Positions 45,797 to 54,629 of a DNA stretch of 64,000 nt are shown here, piece by piece (the stretch's first letter is position 1; each line of letters starts with the position of its first letter). This stretch comes from an uncultured Lentibacter sp. (lineage in GTDB: Bacteria > Pseudomonadota > Alphaproteobacteria > Rhodobacterales > Rhodobacteraceae): NCBI RefSeq assembly GCF_937123735.1, contig NZ_CAKZKL010000048.1:1-64000 (forward strand), in the 5' to 3' direction. The translations under genes were made by a program, and so were the position numbers. A model generated the notes under the pieces. The model did not search any database. It was not told where the DNA came from and worked only from the letters and a program-made list of their open reading frames with translations.

Positions 45797-46567
45797 ATGA
45801 CACAGCCGGTTGAAATTCTGGATGCGCCCATCGGGGCGGCAGAGGTGGCGGCAGAGCTTGAGGCTCTGAGCCGGCGCTACAGGGCGGCTGGCGGCCTTGT
45901 GATCACGTTGCTCAACCAGATCGGAGGGCAGGCGGAGACCTTGCTGGAACGGCTGCCGGAGGCTGTGAAAGACGGGCTGGAAGCACAGACCCTGCGCGCG
46001 CTGCGGGGCGCGCTTGAGCTGGCGGGCCGCTCGCGGGAGGCTGTGGCAGACGAACCGGTCTGGATGACGCGCACGCTCACGACAGCGATGGGGGCCGCCG
46101 GTGGCCTTGGGGGGTTGCCCTCGGCTCTGGCCGAGCTGCCGGTGACCACCACGCTGCTGTTGCGGGCCATCCAATCCATCGCGCGCACATATGGCTTTGA
46201 TCCGGCTGAGGAGCGCGTGAAGTTTGACTGCCTGTGCGTTTTTGCGGTGGCAGGCCCGCTGGCCAAGGAGAACGGCGCGGAGATTGCTTTTTTCTCGACC
46301 CGACTGATGGTCAATGGCGCGGCTCTCAACACGCTCATCAGCCGCGTTGCGCCACGCCTTTCGCTGGTTTTGGGCCAGAAGCTCGGGGCGCAGACCTTGC
46401 CTGTCCTTGGGGCTGCGGCGGGCGCTGCGACCAATTACGCCTATACGCGCTACTATCAGGACATGGCCCATGTTCATTTCGGGTTGCGCCGGTTGGCCCT
46501 GCGCGCCGATCTGCAAGAGGACGCGCTGCTCTCACGCTTTCAGGACGTGCTTGCCCAAAGCGACTGA
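45797..46567 (+). CDS. EcsC family protein
   Basis: 256-residue protein of the EcsC family, alpha-helical with hydrophobic stretches (GLGGLPSALAELPVTTTLLL) but no signal peptide. Function is unknown; in Bacillus EcsC is linked to an ABC transporter, which is absent here. It follows the GNAT gene by 31 bp. Confidence 0.82.
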   Translation: MTQPVEILDAPIGAAEVAAELEALSRRYRAAGGLVITLLNQIGGQAETLLERLPEAVKDGLEAQTLRALRGALELAGRSREAVADEPVWMTRTLTTAMGAAGGLGGLPSALAELPVTTTLLLRAIQSIARTYGFDPAEERVKFDCLCVFAVAGPLAKENGAEIAFFSTRLMVNGAALNTLISRVAPRLSLVLGQKLGAQTLPVLGAAAGAATNYAYTRYYQDMAHVHFGLRRLALRADLQEDALLSRFQDVLAQSD

Positions 46568-46607
46568 CGGTTCTGGCCCCCATACGCCCGCCCAAGGCGG
46601 CGCAGCG

Positions 46608-48854
46608 CTAGCCGAGGCTGCGGATATAAGCCACGATGTCGGGCCGCACCGATTGCACGCCGCGCGCGGCGGCGGCGTCGATCAGGGCCTTGACCCGGTG
46701 CAAATCCACTCGCCGGATCAGGCTCTTTACCGGGCCGATCGAGGCGGGCCGCATGGAGAGGGTGTCCAAGCCGATGGCGGCAAGACAGACGGCCTCCAGC
46801 GGGCGGCCAGCATCCTCACCACAAAAGCTGAGGGCGGTTCCGGAGGCGGCACAGCGCTTCACGATCCCTTCCAGGAAGGTCAGAAAGCTGATGTTCAGGG
46901 TGTCATAGCGCTTGCGCACGCGTTCGTTTTCGCGGTCGGCAGCAAAGAAAAACTGTTTGAGGTCATTGCCGCCGATGGAGAGGAAATCGACCTCTTCAAA
47001 GAATTTGTCCGGCGCAAAGGCCAGCGAGGGGGTCTCCAGCATCGCGCCGATTTCGAGGCTTTCGGGCAGGGCGTGGCCGAGCGCTTTTTCGCGCGCGATG
47101 GCTTTGTCCATTTCGGCGCGCGCCGCGCGGTATTCTTCAAATTGCGCCACAAAAGGGAACATCACGGTGAGTGGACGCCCGTTTGCCGCCCGCAGCAGGG
47201 CTTGCAGCTGCATCCGCATGATGCCCGGCTTGTCCAGCCCCACCCGAATCGCACGCCAGCCGAGGGCGGGGTTGGGCTCGTCATTGGGCTTCATATAGGG
47301 CAGCACCTTGTCTGAGCCGATGTCGAGCGTGCGAAAGACCACGCGTTTGCCTTGGGCCGCGTCAAGCACGCGCCCGTAGAGCGCGCAAAGCTCCGAGCGG
47401 CGCGGCATCTGGTTGCGCACCAGAAATTGCAGCTCGGTGCGAAAGAGCCCCACGCCTTCGGCACCCGAGCCGGCCAGAGAGGGCAGATCTGCCATGAGGC
47501 CGGCGTTCATATGCAGGCCCACGCGGATCCCATCGCGGCTTTTGGCCGGTTTGTCGCGGATGGAGGCATAGCGCTCCTGGGCTTGTGCCTGCATGGCGAT
47601 CTTGTCGCGAAAGGCGGTGACCACGGTGTCATCCGGGCGCAGGTGGACCACACCCTGGTCGCCGTCGACCATGATATGATCTCCGTTGAGCGCCTCGGTG
47701 GTGATGCGGCTTGCGTGAACGACCAGAGGAATGGCCAGCGCGCGCGCAACGATGGCAGCATGGCTGCCCACGGAGCCTTCTTCCAGCACAATCGCCTTGA
47801 GCGAGCGGCCATAATCCAAAAGCTCGGCGGGGCCGATGTTGCGGGCGATCAGCACGGGGTCGGCAGGCATTTCGGCCCCGGTTTCAAGCCCCTGTCCGGT
47901 GAGGATGCGCAACAGGCGGTTGGAGAGATCATCCAGATCATGCAGCCGCTCGCGCAGGTAGGCGTCTGTGACCTGCTGCATCCGTGCGCGGGCGGTGGAT
48001 TGCTCTTTCTCGACAGCCGCCTCCGCAGAGAGGCCGCGGCCGATATCTTGTTCCATGCGGCTCATCCAGCCTTTGGAATTGGCAAACATGCGGTAGGCTT
48101 CGAGCACGTCGAGCTGTTCCTTGCCGCCGCCGCGCGCGCCGGCAAGCATTTTGTCCACCCCCACGCGCAGCTCTTCGACGGCCTCGCGCAGCCGTTCGAA
48201 CTCGCGGTGCGGGTCCTCGGCGATGGGGTTGGTCACCACCACACGCGGCTCATGCAGCCAGACATGGCCCTCGGCCGCGCCTTCCTGGCCGGTGGTGCCG
48301 CGCAGGAGCACCGGCTGGGTGTGGCGCGCCGAGAGTGCTGCGCCCTCGCCGATAAAGGCGCCCAGCTCGGCCATTTCGGCCAGCACCATGGCGACAACTT
48401 CCAGCGCATCGACTTCTTCATCGGCAAATTCGCGCGCGTCTTTGGTCTGCACCACCAGAACGCCGAGCTTTTCGCCCAACCGCTGGATCGGCACGCCAAG
48501 GAAGCTTGAATAAATCTCTTCGCCGGTTTCGGGCATGTAGCGAAAGCCGCGCTCGGAGGGGGCGTCAGGTGTGTTCACCCGCTGGCCCTTGCGCGCCACG
48601 AGGCCCACGAGGCCCTCGCCCATCTTCATGCGCGTCTGATGCACGGAGGAGGGGTTGAGGCCCTCGGTGGCGCAGAGCTCCAGCGTGTCTTCATCGCGAA
48701 ACAGATAGACCGAGCAGACCTGGCTGTGCATCTCTTCGGCAATCAGCCGGGTGATCGTATCCAGGCGGGCTTGTCCGGCGCTGTCCTCGGCCATAACCTC
48801 GCGCAGACGCGCCAGCATCTGCCGGCTGTCGGTTTTGATCTCTGGCTCGCTCAT
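46608..48854 (-). CDS. ptsP: PTS phosphoenolpyruvate-protein phosphotransferase PtsP (EI-Ntr)
   Basis: First phosphotransferase of the nitrogen PTS. 748 aa: an N-terminal GAF domain (about 15-165), then the EI domains, with the phospho-histidine in VGSHAAIVARALAIP (about 363), the PEP-binding domain and the GGNDLKQFFFAADRENE signature near 630. It lies upstream of no other PTS gene here; its neighbour is lysC, a common alphaproteobacterial pair. Confidence 0.94.
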   Translation of the reverse strand: MSEPEIKTDSRQMLARLREVMAEDSAGQARLDTITRLIAEEMHSQVCSVYLFRDEDTLELCATEGLNPSSVHQTRMKMGEGLVGLVARKGQRVNTPDAPSERGFRYMPETGEEIYSSFLGVPIQRLGEKLGVLVVQTKDAREFADEEVDALEVVAMVLAEMAELGAFIGEGAALSARHTQPVLLRGTTGQEGAAEGHVWLHEPRVVVTNPIAEDPHREFERLREAVEELRVGVDKMLAGARGGGKEQLDVLEAYRMFANSKGWMSRMEQDIGRGLSAEAAVEKEQSTARARMQQVTDAYLRERLHDLDDLSNRLLRILTGQGLETGAEMPADPVLIARNIGPAELLDYGRSLKAIVLEEGSVGSHAAIVARALAIPLVVHASRITTEALNGDHIMVDGDQGVVHLRPDDTVVTAFRDKIAMQAQAQERYASIRDKPAKSRDGIRVGLHMNAGLMADLPSLAGSGAEGVGLFRTELQFLVRNQMPRRSELCALYGRVLDAAQGKRVVFRTLDIGSDKVLPYMKPNDEPNPALGWRAIRVGLDKPGIMRMQLQALLRAANGRPLTVMFPFVAQFEEYRAARAEMDKAIAREKALGHALPESLEIGAMLETPSLAFAPDKFFEEVDFLSIGGNDLKQFFFAADRENERVRKRYDTLNISFLTFLEGIVKRCAASGTALSFCGEDAGRPLEAVCLAAIGLDTLSMRPASIGPVKSLIRRVDLHRVKALIDAAAARGVQSVRPDIVAYIRSLG

Positions 48855-49026
48855 CGCGTGCAGCTGCCCCCTTTTTGGTCAGTCTTCGCCAACCGTTAGA
48901 CAGCTTACACCACAGCCGTATGACAAGGGAAACGGGAATTTGCGTTTGAGGCCAGTAAAGAACGCCCTTGTGACCTTTTGCACAAGAAGAGAACAAATGT
49001 CCGCGCGTGCGGCTTGCGTGGCCGGT

Positions 49027-50265
49027 TTAGCCGGCTTTTTCAAGCTCAAAGGCGTCATGCAGGGCCTGGACGGCGAGTTCCATGTATTTGCGGTCAATCA
49101 GCACAGAAATCTTGATTTCTGACGTCGCGATCACCTTGATGTTGATGCCTTCGTCCGAGAGCGTCTTGAACATGGTTGCGGCCACGCCTGACTGGCTGCG
49201 CATCCCGATTCCGACTGCGGAAATCTTGGCCACATCTGTGTCGGCAATCAGATCGTGATAGTTGATGTCACCGCTGCTCTTGGCCTCTTCCATCGCTTTT
49301 TTGGCGCGCGCCACCTGATCGGTGGGGCAAGAGAAGGTCATATCGGTGCGCCCGTCTTCGGCGATGTTCTGGATGATCATATCCACGTTGATGCCGGCCT
49401 CGGAGAGCGGACCGAAAATGGCGGCGGCAATGCCGGGGCGGTCGGCCACGGAGACCAGCGTCATTTTGGCTTCATCGCGCGAATAGGCGATTCCGGATAC
49501 GGGGCGGTTTTCCATAACTTCCTCCTCATCACAAACGAGCGTGCCGGCTGCGTCGGATTGTTCTTCAAATGAGCTCAGAACCCTGAGTTTGACTTTGTAG
49601 CGCATGGCCAGCTCGACAGAGCGGGTTTGCAGGACCTTGGCGCCCAGGCTGGCAAGCTCCAGCATTTCTTCAAAGGCGATCTTGTCAAGCTTGCGCGCCT
49701 TGGACGAGATGCGCGGATCTGTTGTGTAGACCCCGTCGACATCGGTGTAGATGTCGCAGCGCTCCGCGCCGAAAGCGGCGGCAAAGGCCACGGCGGTGGT
49801 GTCAGAGCCGCCCCGGCCCAGCGTGGTGATGCGCCCTTCCGGGCTGATGCCCTGAAAGCCAGCCACAACGGCCACTTTCATGCCTTGGGCAAACTTGCCG
49901 GCGATGTTCTCGGCGGGGATCTCCTCGATCCGCGCGGAAGCATGAGCCGAGGTGGTTTTCACCGGCACCTGCCAGCCCTGCCAGGAGCGCGCGGGGATAT
50001 CCATTTCCTGCAATGTGAGCGCCATGAGCCCTGCGGTGACATTCTCGCCCGAGCTGACGATGGCATCATATTCGCGCGCGTCATAAAGCGGGGAGGTCTC
50101 ATTGACCCAGCCCACAAGCTCGTTTGTCTTGCCCGACATGGCCGAGACAATCACGATCACGTCGTAGCCTTTGGCCACTTCGACGCCCACCCGCTTGGCG
50201 GCGCGGCGGATGCGGTCAAGGTTGGCGACGGATGTGCCGCCGAATTTCATCACCAGAACAGGCAT
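49027..50265 (-). CDS. lysC: Aspartate kinase
   Basis: First step of the lysine/threonine/methionine family from aspartate. 412 aa: kinase domain beginning MPVLVMKFGGTSV, GRGGSDTTAVAFA near 155 and two ACT domains at the C-terminus (about 265-410), so feedback control by amino acids is expected. ATG 50265 is chosen because the family starts MxVxVxKFGGTS; an ATG four codons upstream exists. Homoserine dehydrogenase, a later pathway enzyme, is at 56.4 kb. Confidence 0.95.
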   Translation of the reverse strand: MPVLVMKFGGTSVANLDRIRRAAKRVGVEVAKGYDVIVIVSAMSGKTNELVGWVNETSPLYDAREYDAIVSSGENVTAGLMALTLQEMDIPARSWQGWQVPVKTTSAHASARIEEIPAENIAGKFAQGMKVAVVAGFQGISPEGRITTLGRGGSDTTAVAFAAAFGAERCDIYTDVDGVYTTDPRISSKARKLDKIAFEEMLELASLGAKVLQTRSVELAMRYKVKLRVLSSFEEQSDAAGTLVCDEEEVMENRPVSGIAYSRDEAKMTLVSVADRPGIAAAIFGPLSEAGINVDMIIQNIAEDGRTDMTFSCPTDQVARAKKAMEEAKSSGDINYHDLIADTDVAKISAVGIGMRSQSGVAATMFKTLSDEGINIKVIATSEIKISVLIDRKYMELAVQALHDAFELEKAG

Positions 50266-50344
50266 AGCGAGCCTCATAGTTGCGTTCGGCGCGGTTTAGT
50301 CGCTTGGGAAAGCGCGCGCAAGGGTGCTATGGTCGCAGGCGCAG

Positions 50345-50389
50345 CGCGAAAATTGGAATTTTCGCGGCAAATTTCTGTGCAGAAATTTG
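50345..50389. repeat. Two adjacent perfect inverted repeats upstream of lysC
   Basis: First: CGCGAAAATT (50345-50354), GG, AATTTTCGCG (50357-50366). Second, one base later: CAAATTTCTG (50368-50377), TG, CAGAAATTTG (50380-50389). Both stems are perfect over 10 bp. They lie about 80-125 bp before the lysC start and about 30 bp after the SDR stop. The first shares ATTTTCGC with the hairpin at 43201. Confidence 0.75.
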
Positions 50390-50419
50390 GGCAGACAACC
50401 GGGCAGGGGGCGGGGTGGC

Positions 50420-51067
50420 TTAATAGGGGTGGTCGCGGCCATCCCATGTGCGAAAGCAACCGGTTGTTTCAAGGCTGAGCCTGTCAAACTCGGCAATCAG
50501 CCCTTCGGCGCTTTCGGCCACATCGATTTCACCGCCATCGCCGCCCATGTCGGTGCGCACCCAACCGGGGTGGTAGGCCCCCACGGCCACGCCTTCGGGC
50601 GCGAGATCGGCGGCGAGATTGCGCGCGAGGTTCAGGGCGGCGGCTTTGGAGCTGCGGTAGATATAGCTGCCTCCCGGCGCGCGGGTGTCGCTGCCCATCT
50701 GCGAGGAGATGATCGCGATTTTGGGCGCCTCAGAGCGCTTCAGCTGCGGCAAGAAGGCCTGCACCGTGAGAAAGACGCCGGTGACATTGGTGGCGAAGCT
50801 GTCGGCCCACATCTGGGCCGGATAGCCCGCTTCAAGGCTTTGGCCCTTGTCCGGGTAAATGCCGGCATTGCAGATCAGCAGATCAAGGCTTTGCCCTTCC
50901 ATGGCGCTGGCCAGCGCCTGGACGCTGGCGGGCTGTGTCACATCCAGCGCCGCATAGCCTGCGCCGCTGCGGGCGGTGGCTGTGACCGTATCGCCCGTGG
51001 CGGTGTAAAGCTCGGCCAGGCGCGCGCCGATCCCACGGTTGGCGCCTGTGATCAGAATGTGGCTCAA
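50420..51067 (-). CDS. Short-chain dehydrogenase/reductase
   Basis: 215-residue SDR. Cofactor loop TGANRGIG (7-14), NAG, and an active-site YIYRSSKAA stretch preceded by ISSQMGS. It starts with TTG, overlapping the DUF1178 stop as TTGA, with AGGAG six bases before. Resembles C-factor-like SDRs. Substrate unknown. Confidence 0.87.
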   Translation of the reverse strand: MSHILITGANRGIGARLAELYTATGDTVTATARSGAGYAALDVTQPASVQALASAMEGQSLDLLICNAGIYPDKGQSLEAGYPAQMWADSFATNVTGVFLTVQAFLPQLKRSEAPKIAIISSQMGSDTRAPGGSYIYRSSKAAALNLARNLAADLAPEGVAVGAYHPGWVRTDMGGDGGEIDVAESAEGLIAEFDRLSLETTGCFRTWDGRDHPY

Positions 51068-51489
51068 TTTGATCTCCTGTTGGGTTTGAACGGCAAGGGG
51101 GTGACGGGCACGCCCTCATCCATGAGTTTCTTGGCCTCTTCAAGCCGTGCCTCACCGTAGATGGCCCGTTCGGGGGCCTCGCCGAGGTGCATCTTGCGGG
51201 CTTCTGTGGCAAATTGCGGGCCGACATATTCTGATGTGGCCTCGATCTTTTTGCGCATGTCTTTGAGGGCTTGCTCGGCAGGGGAGGCCGGCTGGCTCAG
51301 CGCCCCGGGCTGCCCCTTGCTGCGCGCCCGGCTCACCCGGGGCGCCATCAGCGATTTCGTGACCGCGCTGTCGCCGCAGACCGCGCAGGCCACCATGCCT
51401 TGCTGTTGCAGTTTCTCATAGGCCTCAGAGGACTGAAACCAGCTGTCAAAACTGTGGCCTTGGGCGCATTTGAGCGAAAAACTGATCAT
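51064..51489 (-). CDS. DUF1178 family protein
   Basis: 141-residue protein of the DUF1178 family, unknown function. Starts MISFSLKCAQGHSFDSWF and has a CAVCGD pair near 36-39, so a zinc ribbon with the earlier cysteine is likely. AGGA precedes the ATG. Coupled to the downstream SDR through the TTGA overlap. Confidence 0.83.
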   Translation of the reverse strand: MISFSLKCAQGHSFDSWFQSSEAYEKLQQQGMVACAVCGDSAVTKSLMAPRVSRARSKGQPGALSQPASPAEQALKDMRKKIEATSEYVGPQFATEARKMHLGEAPERAIYGEARLEEAKKLMDEGVPVTPLPFKPNRRSN

Positions 51490-51548
51490 CGCGGTCCTGT
51501 TCCTGTGTCGCCTTCTGAAGATAGGCTTTGTGGCGCGCGGCGCAAGCC

Positions 51549-52025
51549 TCAGCTTTGGAGCAGGCGCGGATCGAATGTTTTGAGGATCTTTTTCAGCTCG
51601 GGCTCGCTGACCCGGCTGGCCGCTTTCTTGGGCCGAAACCACTTGCGGCGGCGCTGGCCCTTTTCCGGATAGGACTTGGCAAGTTCGCGCACCAGCACGG
51701 GGTAGACAAGCGCCACGCAGGGCAGGGGCGCGCCTTTTTCAAAGGCCTTGGTGTAGGAGAACAGCCCGAGGCAGCGCTCGTAGGCCTCTCCCCGCACCCC
51801 CGCTTCCTCCCAGGCCTCTTGCAGCGCCGCCTGGGCAGGGGTTTTCTGCGCCATGGGCCAGCCTTTGGGGACAATCCAGCGCTGCGCTGTGCGCGACGTG
51901 ATCAGCAGGATCTCGGGCTCGCCCTTGCGCATCCGAAAGCAGAGCGCGGCGAACTGGCTGCGCACCATGCTCTTGGGAGCACCTGCCCGCAGAATCGGCA
52001 ATTGTTTCGGGCCTTGAACAACCAT
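51549..52025 (-). CDS. Nudix hydrolase, DIPP-like
   Basis: Nudix protein with the box GWPMAQKTPAQAALQEAWEEAGV and a preceding WIVPKG, as in diphosphoinositol-polyphosphate-phosphohydrolase-like proteins. ATG 52025 (158 aa) is chosen; an upstream TTG (52082) would add 19 residues and the start is uncertain. C-terminus is basic (RRRKWFRPKKA). Substrate unknown. Confidence 0.82.
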   Translation of the reverse strand: MVVQGPKQLPILRAGAPKSMVRSQFAALCFRMRKGEPEILLITSRTAQRWIVPKGWPMAQKTPAQAALQEAWEEAGVRGEAYERCLGLFSYTKAFEKGAPLPCVALVYPVLVRELAKSYPEKGQRRRKWFRPKKAASRVSEPELKKILKTFDPRLLQS

Positions 52026-52100
52026 CTGCCTGAGAACTGCTTTCCTTGTGAGCGCCTGATCTTTGGCAAAACTATGAAACAATCAGACCGGCTTGGCCAG

Positions 52101-52946
52101 TTATTCTTGCTCTGCCGGTTCCCGGGGCGCGCCGGCCCGGCCGCGCTCTGCGCTGCGATAGAGGATCGGAAACCAGTCTTCGCGCAGCCGCTCGCCGGCG
52201 CGCATTCCATGGTCGGGGAAGGGGGGCGAGGTGCGCCCGGGCCGTGCGACATAGCGGGCATCATCGCCCACAAGCCGCAGCGAGAAGGCGCGGCGGCGGG
52301 TGTGCGCGGTGTTGCCCCGCGCGCCGTGCAAAATGGAATAGTTGAAGGCAACCGCATCACCGGGCTCCATCTCCCATTCGCGAATATCCATGCCCTCTGC
52401 CTCCGGGTCGGGCACGGGCATGTAATCGTCCTTGTTGGGAAAATAGCTCTCCTCTGACACCCAGCGCATGGGCATGACCGGCTTTTCCCAAGCATGGCTG
52501 CCGGCGACACAGCGCAATGTGGCCTCTGTCACAGGGTCAAGCGGTGACCAGAAGCTGACCGTTTGCTGCCCCTCGACAAAGTAATAAGGCCCATCGGTAT
52601 GCCAGGGGGTCGCCATGGAGGTGCCTGGCTCTTTGACCAACACATGGTCGTGAAACATCTGGGTTGTCTGGCTGCACATCAGCTCGGCGGCAACCTGCGC
52701 GGCGGGGGAGGTCTTGATCACCTCCTCAAACTCGGGGATGCGTTGCCAGTTGCAGTAGTCGTCAAAGAAGCGGCCGGTTTCACCGTCTTTTTTGTTGTCC
52801 GAGGCATACGGGCCGGGGGCCTCCATATTGCGGGCCACCCCGGCTCTGAGCGCGTTCACATGATCGCGAAAGAGCCCGCGAATGACGATCACCCCGTCGC
52901 GCTGGAAGCTGTCTATGTCGTCTTGCGTGATCAGAGGGTGGGGCAT
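52101..52946 (-). CDS. Phytanoyl-CoA dioxygenase family protein
   Basis: 281-residue Fe(II)/2-oxoglutarate oxygenase of the PhyH family. The metal triad is WHTD (about 123-126) with a distal histidine in YSILHGARGNTAHTRRR, and the arginine that binds 2-oxoglutarate follows. ATG 52946 has AAGGA eight bases before. Natural substrate unknown; members act on small hydrophobic or quaternary-amine compounds. Confidence 0.86.
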   Translation of the reverse strand: MPHPLITQDDIDSFQRDGVIVIRGLFRDHVNALRAGVARNMEAPGPYASDNKKDGETGRFFDDYCNWQRIPEFEEVIKTSPAAQVAAELMCSQTTQMFHDHVLVKEPGTSMATPWHTDGPYYFVEGQQTVSFWSPLDPVTEATLRCVAGSHAWEKPVMPMRWVSEESYFPNKDDYMPVPDPEAEGMDIREWEMEPGDAVAFNYSILHGARGNTAHTRRRAFSLRLVGDDARYVARPGRTSPPFPDHGMRAGERLREDWFPILYRSAERGRAGAPREPAEQE

Positions 52947-53166
52947 GGGGTGTTCCTTCATGGGGCGGGCTGCGGGACTTGGCCTTAGGGATCGGGCCGG
53001 AAACTGGGCCTGATAAGGCGCGGCTGTTTGGGCGCAAGCGTTAGGCGGGCGCAGCGGCTTGTCAAGATGCAAGAGCCCCCGGGCCAGCGCTGAAAAAGGG
53101 CCACAAAGCGCCCCAAAAAGGCCAAAACAGCCGCCTGCGCGCGCGGGCTAAAAATGGCCCAAATTT

Positions 53167-53220
53167 TGTGGATAAGTCCTGTATAAGCTGTGGATAACCC
53201 TTGGGATAACTTGTGGAAAA
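53167..53220 (-). promoter_or_regulatory. Cluster of three DnaA-box-like sites
   Basis: TGTGGATAA at 53167-53175 and 53189-53197 are exact complements of the TTATCCACA box; TGTGGAAAA at 53212-53220 is a one-base variant. All have the same orientation and starts 22 and 23 bp apart, about two helical turns. Consistent with cooperative DnaA binding; origin, titration or promoter control cannot be told apart here. Confidence 0.5.
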
Positions 53221-53323
53221 TAATGCTCCCCCATGAGAATATTATTCTTATACCCCATTTTTCAATGCTTTAGCGGGTGTTTTCAAGCTTTCACGGCAAG
53301 AATGCTGACTCAAAGATTAATGC

Positions 53324-53352
53324 AAAAAAGCCCGGAGATGAGCTCTCCGGGC
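53324..53352 (-). terminator. Intrinsic terminator of msrB-msrA
   Basis: On the minus strand GCCCGGAGA and TCTCCGGGC form a perfect nine-pair stem around a five-base loop, followed by CTTTTTT. It lies 43 bp after the msrA stop. Confidence 0.88.
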
Positions 53353-53394
53353 CAAGACGTTTGATTTGCTGGCAAAATCTTGAGTGTTAACAAA

Positions 53395-53904
53395 TCATTC
53401 CGCAGCATCACGCTTGGGCAAGACCCAATCTGGGCGCGCGAAGTGGCAGGTGTAACCATTTGGAATCCTGAGAAGATAATCCTGATGTTCTGGCTCTGCC
53501 TCCCAGAAATCGCCCGCAGGCTCGATTTCTGTCACCACGGGGCCCGGCCAGAGCCCTGAGGCCTCGACATCGGCGATGGTATCAAGGGCAATTTCCTTCT
53601 GGGTCTCGTCCAGATAGAAGATGGCCGAGCGATAGGACAGCCCCCTGTCATTGCCTTGGCGGTTGGGTGTTGTGGGGTCATGGATCTGGAAGAAGACTTC
53701 CAACAAGTTGCGGTAGCTGATTTTTGCCGGATCAAAGACAATCTCTATCGCCTCGGCATGGGTGCCGTGGTTGCGATAGGTTGCATTGGGCACATCGCCG
53801 CCTGAATAACCCACGCGCGTGGAGAGAACCCCCTCCCTCTTGCGGATCAGGTCCTGCATTCCCCAAAAACATCCGCCGGCGAGATAAGCGATTTGCTGTG
53901 TCAT
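53395..53904 (-). CDS. msrA: Peptide-methionine (S)-S-oxide reductase
   Basis: Repairs the S form of methionine sulfoxide. 169 aa, with the catalytic GCFWG motif (Cys12) near the N-terminus and GYSGG and [12 protein letters not shown] further on. The ATG overlaps the msrB stop (ATGA), so the pair is translated together. Confidence 0.95.
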   Translation of the reverse strand: MTQQIAYLAGGCFWGMQDLIRKREGVLSTRVGYSGGDVPNATYRNHGTHAEAIEIVFDPAKISYRNLLEVFFQIHDPTTPNRQGNDRGLSYRSAIFYLDETQKEIALDTIADVEASGLWPGPVVTEIEPAGDFWEAEPEHQDYLLRIPNGYTCHFARPDWVLPKRDAAE

Positions 53905-54347
53905 TCTGCGTCCTCCACTTGGGTGAGATAGGCGCCATAGCCTGCGGCGTCCATCTCGTCTTTCGGGATGAAGCGCAGGGCGGCTGAGTTGATACAATAG
54001 CGCAGCCCGCCGCTTTCGGCCGGGCCATCGGGGAAAACATGGCCGAGGTGGCTGTCTGCATGGGTCGAGCGCACTTCGGTGCGGATCATGCCATGGCTTG
54101 TGTCGCGCAGCTCCGCCACATGGGCCGGGGCCACGGGCTTGGAGAAGCTTGGCCAGCCACACCCTGAGTCAAATTTGGCCGAAGAGGCAAAAAGCGGTTC
54201 ACCCGATACGATATCAACATAAAGCCCGGCTTCGAAATGGCTGTTATACTTGCCGCTGAATGGCCGCTCTGTGCCGCTGTCTTGCGTCACGAAGCGCTCT
54301 TCTTCGGTGAGCGCCGCGAGGGCTTCGGGGGTTTTGTGATAGGTCAT
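53901..54347 (-). CDS. msrB: Peptide-methionine (R)-S-oxide reductase, zinc-free type
   Basis: Repairs the R form. 148 aa: [21 protein letters not shown] and the catalytic cysteine in [11 protein letters not shown] are present. The two CxxC zinc motifs of many MsrBs are absent ([11 protein letters not shown] and [12 protein letters not shown] replace them). Co-translated with msrA. Confidence 0.93.
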   Translation of the reverse strand: MTYHKTPEALAALTEEERFVTQDSGTERPFSGKYNSHFEAGLYVDIVSGEPLFASSAKFDSGCGWPSFSKPVAPAHVAELRDTSHGMIRTEVRSTHADSHLGHVFPDGPAESGGLRYCINSAALRFIPKDEMDAAGYGAYLTQVEDAE

Positions 54348-54450
54348 GATTGGACTCCGCCTGCTGTCACGTTTGAGCGCGGAATGTGCTGTGCCACGCG
54401 GCATTTGCCAAGGCAAGATTTCGTGAACATGGGGGGGAGGGGAATGCAGC

Positions 54451-54525
54451 TGGTACCCCGTAGGGGAATCGAACCCCTCTTTCCAGGTTGAAAACCTGGC
54501 GTCCTAACCGATAGACGAACGGGGC
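54451..54525 (-). tRNA. tRNA-Glu (TTC)
   Basis: 75 bases including an encoded CCA. Acceptor GCCCCGT pairs with ACGGGGT (a G-U closes the first pair), the anticodon stem is CCAGG/CCTGG with loop TTTTCAA, giving anticodon TTC, and the T-arm is AGGGG-TTCGATT-CCCCT. It lies between msrB and recJ on the minus strand. Confidence 0.97.
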
Positions 54526-54629
54526 AAAGCCCAGCTGTGAGGCGCTAATTAAGGAAAGCGCAGCAGCTGTGCAAGCCCAAATGTGTGGGGAATTTGTTTT
54601 TTTCTGTCTGGCGCTTTTTTGTTGGGGTT

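Larger units (their letters stand above)
52947..53394. other. 448-bp intergenic region, AT-richer, with DnaA-box-like cluster
   Basis: No gene is supported. The right half is markedly more AT-rich than its surroundings. It contains three DnaA-box-like sites (53167-53220), an AT-rich stretch after them (about 53217-53265) and the msrA terminator (53324-53352). Most flanking genes are on the minus strand on both sides, so strand bias gives no support for an origin. Confidence 0.6.

Noticed and set aside
53167..53220. Calling the DnaA-box cluster the chromosome origin
   Set aside because: Only three boxes, no change in gene strand across it and no dnaA, gidA, hemE or other usual neighbours.
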